A stretch of 46,209 nucleotides of DNA from Candidatus Dojkabacteria bacterium (GTDB taxonomy: Bacteria > Patescibacteriota > Dojkabacteria > SC72 > WJKH01). Under the pieces are notes generated by a model that was not told where the DNA came from, ran no database searches, and saw only the letters and a list, made by a program, of their open reading frames with translations. The stretch spans positions 1-46,209 of the forward strand of contig WJKH01000029.1 of assembly GCA_014729235.1 (NCBI GenBank), read 5' to 3'. Shown piece by piece: positions 45,293-46,209 of the stretch. The stretch's first letter is position 1, and every line of letters starts with the position of its first letter. Both the position numbers and the translations under genes were made by a program.

Positions 45293-45778
45293 TTGAAAAC
45301 TAAAACAATTAGAAATCTCATTCTGGAAACTGACTTTTTTGAACTTCTCAGCCTTGACCATCTTCCGGTCGAAGAAAGAATCCCTATTATCAACACTTTT
45401 TCAGAAAAAGTTCTTGAACACACCTTCTACCAGGCTGCAAAAAACGGTCTTTTTTCAAAGAAAGACAGACAGAACATCGACATTATGATAGAGCAGAAAA
45501 AAAGCTCCCAAGAAATTCAGCAATACATAATAAAGGCTGTGCCGAAAATCGAAAATCTCATCATAGAAACATCAGTAAGATTAAAAACTGAAGCACTAAT
45601 TCATCAGATTCAGTCTCTTCTTGAGCTTGCCGACAAGGGGGAGATTTCTTTAGGAGAAAATGATTATGAGAGACTTGAGAAGCTGATTGGTATGCTTGAA
45701 AGCGAGGGGACAGATTTCTACAAATTTAAAGCTAGCCTTAATTCTTTTAAAAAAATATTTAAGGAAAAAATGAAATGA
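45293..45778 (+). CDS. Hypothetical helical protein, possibly DUF5663-like
   Basis: A 161-residue, mostly helical protein starting at TTG (45293). The first part (LETDFFELLSLDHLPVEERIPIINTFSEKVLEHTFYQA) resembles short CPR proteins with LPxEEkxxLlexmxexv-type helices, but I cannot confirm a family. The C-terminus is Lys-rich. A -10-like TAATAT (45272-45277) lies 16 bases upstream. The stop overlaps the next start as ATGA, so the two form an operon. The insertion sequence ends 68 bases upstream and may have removed older upstream sequence. Confidence 0.55.
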   Translation: MKTKTIRNLILETDFFELLSLDHLPVEERIPIINTFSEKVLEHTFYQAAKNGLFSKKDRQNIDIMIEQKKSSQEIQQYIIKAVPKIENLIIETSVRLKTEALIHQIQSLLELADKGEISLGENDYERLEKLIGMLESEGTDFYKFKASLNSFKKIFKEKMK

Positions 45779-46209
45779 ATCCAGAAAGTATTCCCCATAG
45801 TCCGGGACCGCCTGATGAAAGCAGCCCGGAGGCATCTAAAGATGATGATTCTAAAGGTAGAAGAAATATTAAACTATCTCCGGACAGACCCTTTGCTACA
45901 TCCGCAAAAGAGTATTTAAATAACCTGGCGGATGAAATAGACCCGTCAGGAAATGGAATAGAACGCTTCGTTGATCAAGAAAGCGGTCAATCAATAGCCA
46001 ACAACCTGAATGAATTTTTCATAAAAGTTGAAGTCACAGCCCTCGATGAAGAGGAAGATGAAGGCGAAGAGGAAAGTATTGAGTCTAATGGACTTCGAAA
46101 AGTTCGTGCCTGGGCGGAAAGGTCAGCGAAGGCAATTCTAGAAAAAACTGCAAAACCAATTGAAAATACCTCTGAAAGATTAGCTAATCTTTTCACTGAT
46201 CCTTCTATC
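45775..46209 (+). CDS. Hypothetical acidic protein (3' partial)
   Basis: The ATG at 45775 overlaps the previous stop (ATGA) and the frame stays open to the end of the window (145 codons). The product begins with a Pro/Ser/Asp-rich stretch (MNPESIPHSPGPPDESSPE), then helices (FATSAKEYLNNLADEI, SIANNLNEFFIKVEV), an acidic run (LDEEEDEGEEESIE), and an amphipathic helix (KVRAWAERSAKAILEKTAKP). I do not recognise it. Confidence 0.6.
   Translation, partial: MNPESIPHSPGPPDESSPEASKDDDSKGRRNIKLSPDRPFATSAKEYLNNLADEIDPSGNGIERFVDQESGQSIANNLNEFFIKVEVTALDEEEDEGEEESIESNGLRKVRAWAERSAKAILEKTAKPIENTSERLANLFTDPSI

Overview
The window reads as a chromosomal segment of a Patescibacteria/CPR-type bacterium (inference). 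It has about 40% GC by eye and uses the standard bacterial code, with TGA as a true stop (for example cysM and the hydrolase). Genes are tightly packed, and many proteins carry long low-complexity tails (S16, PilT, the baseplate-J-like protein). Shine-Dalgarno sequences are almost absent. Several genes have a -10 box only about 5 to 11 bases before the start codon, so their mRNAs should be leaderless or nearly so. GyrA carries a large lineage-type insert. I cannot fix the phylum; Dojkabacteria or Microgenomates would fit.

Layout. 1-4275: tail of a membrane protein, then an FtsA/PilM-like actin-fold ATPase and a membrane-anchored baseplate-J-like protein. 4276-6709: a repeat remnant, tRNA-Val(GAC), and a cysteine synthase gene (cysM). 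Upstream of cysM sits a leaderless 18-codon reading frame with three consecutive Cys codons overlapping a terminator hairpin, a probable cysteine attenuator. 6710-9479: a TraB-like gene broken by two homopolymer shifts, tandem 83-bp hairpin repeats, and small membrane proteins. 9578-15925: a membrane protein overlapping a membrane-anchored double-AAA+ Clp ATPase, then rpmF-nusB-rnc-rpsP-khpA and a phosphodiesterase. 15951-17336: an alpha/beta hydrolase gene with one in-frame TAA, and a hypothetical.

17378-36042 is a nearly complete type IV pilus locus. On the minus strand, in transcription order, it runs pilT, pilC, pilA, pilD, three minor prepilins, a PilX-like protein, an orphan response-receiver protein, a membrane-anchored helical protein, a 1119-residue Cys-rich secreted protein (adhesin candidate), then pilM-pilN-pilO. 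pilB is divergent. One minor prepilin has no ATG, GTG or TTG ahead of its class III signal and may start at ATT. 36100-42641: holB-like clamp loader, gyrB, a DUF4013-like membrane protein, and gyrA with Q and P at the two classic quinolone-contact positions. 42715-46209: VanY-type peptidase, a G-rich spacer, an insertion sequence with duplicated terminal motifs, and two genes of unknown function, the last cut by the window end.

Short palindromic elements recur between genes. One MITE-like family has four copies, two of them directly in front of start codons (cysM and the pilX-like gene). A second family is a hairpin flanked by GCTCGCT-type arms. The strongest candidate for an undescribed system is the poly-cysteine leader of cysM combined with the leaderless gene architecture.
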